From Verrucomicrobia bacterium 12-59-8 (GTDB lineage: Bacteria; Verrucomicrobiota; Verrucomicrobiae; Verrucomicrobiales; Verrucomicrobiaceae), in assembly GCA_002279765.1 (NCBI GenBank), contig NCCR01000176.1:1-9546 (forward strand): 9,546 bases of DNA, in the 5' to 3' direction. Positions 6,935-9,546 of this stretch are shown in pieces. The notes below the pieces were generated by a model. The model was given only the letters and a program-made list of their open reading frames with translations. It was not told the DNA's origin and made no database searches. Both the position numbers and the translations under genes were made by a program. The first letter of the stretch is position 1. Every line of letters begins with the position of its first letter.

Positions 6935-6957
6935 GGTAAAAGTCTTGGGCCTGGATT
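6798..6957. repeat. Duplicated 5' block of toxin gene B (start codon and first motifs), copy 2
   Basis: This matches 2311-2469 with small indels. It covers 20 bp of leader, the ATG, MAFIF, RVRRPDHLEDEE and MQPMPRAGGVRAFSHLP. It contains 19 nt (6901-6919) that are absent from the other copy, and a shorter acidic tract. Confidence 0.85.
6938..6957 (-). promoter_or_regulatory. Conserved 20-bp leader before toxin gene B
   Basis: AATCCAGGCCCAAGACTTTT lies immediately before the last bases ahead of the ATG at 6934 and is identical at 2450-2469 before the paralogue. Homology stops at its far edge. It has no Shine-Dalgarno. It may be a translation or transcription signal, or simply the edge of the duplication. 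Confidence 0.35.
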
Positions 6958-7085
6958 TAATGGTAGTATTAGGTCTGAATAAACGGGGCGGGATGGCTGT
7001 GCGGGCTGAACGCCGCCAGGATGGGGCCTCTGGGTGGATGCTGCGGCTGAAGAAGCTGGAGGCTCATCCATCCGCCGGCACGGCA

Positions 7086-8858
7086 CTAATCTTTCTTCAC
7101 TCCGCCGCCGCGTTCAGGTGGCTTGGAGTTCCCGTAAATCGCGGGGAGTGCCAGGTGCACTGTCTGATTGAGGAGCGTGGTGTTGACTCTCCCTCCCGGG
7201 CCGGAGCTGATGGTGAACAGGTCATGCGTGGACTCGAAGAGGATCAGACCCTCACGGAGCAGCGCCAGGTGGCCGAGCTCCTTCCCCTGCGCGTCGGTCC
7301 AGAAGAGATGGAGGCTGTCGGTGCCGTTGCCATACATGTCAGTCCCATCGGTGATGCCGCGGTAGTCTGGCTTCTCAGTGAGGAGGCACTGCTTGAGCGC
7401 CTGCAGCGCGGGGGCGTCTGCTGCGGTGAAATCCACATCGTAAGTGGTGTCAGTCTCCACGTCGGTGTAGCAGCCTTTCATCCGGCAGGCGGCGGCTTTG
7501 GCAAAGAGTTCCTGCACCAGAACCTGGTAGTCGGGCTGCACTGGCTTTTTAAAGTAGCGCGGCAGTGCCAGGCGGGCTGCCCGGGTGAGGAGGGTGATGT
7601 TGCGCTGGCCGCTGGATTCGTTGGTGGTGCAGAAGGTCTCATGCGCGGGCGCAAACTCCAGCCTGTCTTCATTGAGCAAGGAGACACTGCCCAGTTCCTT
7701 GCCCTGCGCATCCTTCCAGGTGAAGTGCAGGCGGGAGGGGGCAGTGATGTGGATGGCATCCCCTTCGGTGCGGCCTTCATAGCTGGGTTTCTCAAAGAGA
7801 AAGATCTCCTGCAAGGTCTGCAGCACGGGGGCGTCTGAGGCCGTGAAGTTCACATTATAAGGCAGGCTCACACCCGCCGGTGCATAGCTGCCCTGGATGC
7901 TGCACGAGGCGGCCTGGGAGAAGAGGGCCTGTACCATCGCGTGGTAGTCCGCCGCTGGTGGCGGGAACTGTCCGGGATCTACCAAACGGGTGATGCCCAG
8001 AAACAGGGTGAGATCTGCACCGCTGAACCCGTGGGCGTTGGTGGTGAAGAGGCTGTGGCCGTCCAGGCGGATCGTCACTCTGTCAGCCAGCTCCGCATGG
8101 CCCACCGGGGCGCCGCGCGCATCCAGCCAGGTGAATTGGTAGCGGCAGTGGTTTTCAAAGAGCCTCTTGTGAGGCTCGGCCTCGCCGAGATAAAGAGCCT
8201 TGGTGCGCAGCAGCACCCGCTTCAGCTCCTGCAGCGCGGCTGCATCCGGCGTGGTGTAGTTGATCTCGGGATTCTCCTGCCGGAAGTTGTGGTAGCCGGT
8301 GATTTTGCATGAGACCGCCCTGGCAAAGTAACCGCTGACGATGCGGCGGTAGCTGGGCGTGCCGGCGGGGGCGGCGACGGCCATGGGATTGGCGAAATGC
8401 GCCGCCTGTCTGAGGAAGGCGAGATTCTTCTCTCCGGGCGTGGGGCTGAGGGTGAAGAGCAGGCTGCCATTGATGAGGAGGCGGTCCCCCTCCAGCAGCG
8501 CGGCGCGGCCCACCTCCTTTTGCTCCACGTTTTTCCAGACGAACTCCAGCCTGCTGGAGGAATGCTGCCCGAGCAGCGGCGGGACCTCCCGGCCGAGGTA
8601 GCGCGGCTTCTCTGCGAGAAACATCTCCTTCAGCTTTTGCAGCGAGGGATCATCCGTCAGAATGCGGTCGAGATAATAGACGGTGCCGTCCACCAGATGG
8701 CCGGTGATCCGGCAGGTGTCCGCCTCCTTGAAAAGAGATACTACCACGGTCTGGTAGTCTGGCGGAGGCCCGTCATCAGCCGCGCGCGCCAGGGTGCCAG
8801 GCATCAGCAGCAGGGGCATGAGCCATGCAAGGAGGGAGGAGCAGGTGGTGTGCTTCAT
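7086..8858 (-). CDS. Secreted protein of four ~135-residue tandem repeats; candidate periplasmic immunity protein
   Basis: This 590-residue protein starts at the ATG at 8858, where MKHTTCSSLLAWLMPLLLMP forms a good Sec signal peptide with probable cleavage after ARA (about residue 27). An in-frame ATG at 8888 adds ten residues in front of the signal peptide and is less likely. Neither start has a clear Shine-Dalgarno. The mature part is four copies of one domain beginning near residues 34, 169, 304 and 443. Each copy runs: (D/S)Y...V..LF..A..C.I.G; then DAP.LQ.LK..LL.EKP.Y.G; then LHFTW.DA.GKELG...LL; then LFTT....N..LL..A..LALP. One cysteine per repeat is conserved (about 49, 184, 319, 458). 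I do not recognise the family. It follows the clan-CD-like gene by 60 nt and precedes the metallopeptidase gene by about 150 nt. Position after a toxin-like gene plus export suggests an immunity protein; a role as carrier or adaptor for the next gene is the alternative. Confidence 0.85.
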   Translation of the reverse strand: MKHTTCSSLLAWLMPLLLMPGTLARAADDGPPPDYQTVVVSLFKEADTCRITGHLVDGTVYYLDRILTDDPSLQKLKEMFLAEKPRYLGREVPPLLGQHSSSRLEFVWKNVEQKEVGRAALLEGDRLLINGSLLFTLSPTPGEKNLAFLRQAAHFANPMAVAAPAGTPSYRRIVSGYFARAVSCKITGYHNFRQENPEINYTTPDAAALQELKRVLLRTKALYLGEAEPHKRLFENHCRYQFTWLDARGAPVGHAELADRVTIRLDGHSLFTTNAHGFSGADLTLFLGITRLVDPGQFPPPAADYHAMVQALFSQAASCSIQGSYAPAGVSLPYNVNFTASDAPVLQTLQEIFLFEKPSYEGRTEGDAIHITAPSRLHFTWKDAQGKELGSVSLLNEDRLEFAPAHETFCTTNESSGQRNITLLTRAARLALPRYFKKPVQPDYQVLVQELFAKAAACRMKGCYTDVETDTTYDVDFTAADAPALQALKQCLLTEKPDYRGITDGTDMYGNGTDSLHLFWTDAQGKELGHLALLREGLILFESTHDLFTISSGPGGRVNTTLLNQTVHLALPAIYGNSKPPERGGGVKKD

Positions 8859-8918
8859 GGGCGGAGCACCGCGTGGCGCGGGGCGCATGGATGAAGATGC
8901 GGCGGCAGCGGAAGGGAG

Positions 8919-9546
8919 TCAAGGTGGTGATGTTTCAGGCTTCTTCTCAGGGCCCTCTTCGTGGAATCCATCCCTCGAGCGTGTGATCTGCCTGCCCGTC
9001 GTTACACCTGGGCGTTGACTGTAAGTTCGCAGCCTGACATTGACATCGTAGGCATGGATGTTTGGTAAGCGGCTGGCGTTTGCAGCATAATGCAGGGCGT
9101 CCAAGTACGATGGGCCGTCATCATCGGGCATAAGCACTCCATTTGGATGTGCTTCGTCTTTTTTTGTTTGATCCCGTCCATCCGCTCCTGTCTCGCAGCC
9201 CATGAGGACGATGTCACCCCCGGGTTTGATGCAAGATGTGATGGTCTTCCATGCCGAAGAACCGGGGGTTAATTTATTCTTAACCCGCTTTCCTGTTTTC
9301 AGGTCGCTGGTGCTGCCAAAGTCCTGGCTGCCTGAACTGCCGTGATCAAAAATCATGATTCGATCAATCCCTTTGCTTGGGTCTTGTTTTGGGCCCTGGC
9401 CTTCCAGACTTCTTTGAATCGCTTGCAGACTCTTTTCCCAGTTACGTAGCGAGATGTTGATCGCCCAATAGGGGGAGCTTGCGTAATACTGGGCCGCCTG
9501 AAGAAATGTGGCTGCATCTGCGACGTTTTTTCCGCTGACAGCCTTG
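8919..9546 (-). CDS. C-terminal part of a caspase/CHAT/DUF4347-like (clan CD) peptidase-type protein, 5' end outside window
   Basis: The frame is open from the right edge (first whole codon at 9545) to a TGA at 8919, giving 208 visible residues; the true start lies outside the window. About 60 mostly helical residues precede a hydrophobic strand ending in IMIFDHGSSGS (His about residue 68). About 50 residues later a second strand ends in GGDIVLMGCETG (Cys about residue 117). A strand-His-Gly followed by a strand-Gly-Cys is the catalytic dyad pattern of clan CD cysteine peptidases and of the DUF4347 family. After it come YLDALHYAANASRLPNIHAYD, matching the later helix and strand of such folds, and a charged tail. 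By position it is the first of three toxin-like genes, so it may carry the N-terminal module seen in the next two; that cannot be seen here. The signal-peptide protein downstream starts 60 nt after the stop. The fold is inferred from motif layout only. Confidence 0.6.
   Translation of the reverse strand, partial: KAVSGKNVADAATFLQAAQYYASSPYWAINISLRNWEKSLQAIQRSLEGQGPKQDPSKGIDRIMIFDHGSSGSQDFGSTSDLKTGKRVKNKLTPGSSAWKTITSCIKPGGDIVLMGCETGADGRDQTKKDEAHPNGVLMPDDDGPSYLDALHYAANASRLPNIHAYDVNVRLRTYSQRPGVTTGRQITRSRDGFHEEGPEKKPETSPP

Noticed and set aside
6220..7086. 288-residue open frame overlapping toxin gene B on the minus strand
   Set aside because: It is a Pro/Ser/Thr/Arg-rich shadow of the conserved module frame; the paralogue conserves the RVRRPDHLEDEE frame, not this one.
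6915..7838. 307-residue plus-strand frame opposite the four-repeat protein
   Set aside because: The minus frame has a signal peptide and four regular repeats; this one mirrors it without any recognisable domain.

Overview
The window is a run of genes all read on the minus strand, so the biological order runs from the right end (9546) to the left (1). The genes fit a Gram-negative bacterium. Three proteins carry a Sec signal peptide or membrane segments that place their soluble parts in the periplasm. The long genes are GC-rich, and Shine-Dalgarno sequences are weak or absent. Verrucomicrobiota or Planctomycetota would fit, but the sequence does not prove this, and no rRNA, tRNA, integrase, IS or CRISPR is visible.

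Layout on the minus strand: (A) 9546-8919, the 3' end of a gene whose last domain looks like a clan-CD (caspase/CHAT/DUF4347-like) cysteine peptidase; (A') 8858-7086, a secreted protein made of four ~135-residue repeats; (B) 6934-5237, a toxin-like protein with a disordered N-terminal region and an HExxH metallopeptidase tip, cut by an in-frame amber codon at 5717-5719; (B') 5089-2612, a secreted HEAT-repeat protein; (C) about 2600-879, a second protein with the same N-terminal region as B but an unrelated C-terminal tip resembling polymorphic toxin type 44; (C') 833-135, a protein with three membrane segments and a predicted periplasmic domain. Positions 1-134 hold no gene.

Interpretation (inference): this looks like a tandem array of polymorphic-toxin cassettes. 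B and C share a ~200-residue, low-complexity, acidic/proline-rich N-terminal module that is still about 91-96% identical in DNA over long blocks, followed by different effector tips. Each toxin-like gene is followed by a protein whose soluble part would lie in the periplasm (four-repeat protein, HEAT protein, membrane-anchored protein). These are candidate immunity proteins, which would make the toxins envelope-active or periplasm-delivered. The reverse pairing, in which the repeat protein serves the toxin downstream of it, cannot be excluded. The delivery machine is not in the window, and I do not recognise the N-terminal module.

Two of the toxin genes carry lesions. B has a TAG between the HExxH motif and the probable third zinc ligand. 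C lacks 19 nt just after the start codon it shares with B, which puts that ATG out of frame. The array may therefore contain decaying or switched-off cassettes that still donate sequence for recombination. Base composition steps down at the effector tips and at the last gene, as expected if tips and immunity genes are exchanged horizontally on a conserved GC-rich N-terminal backbone.
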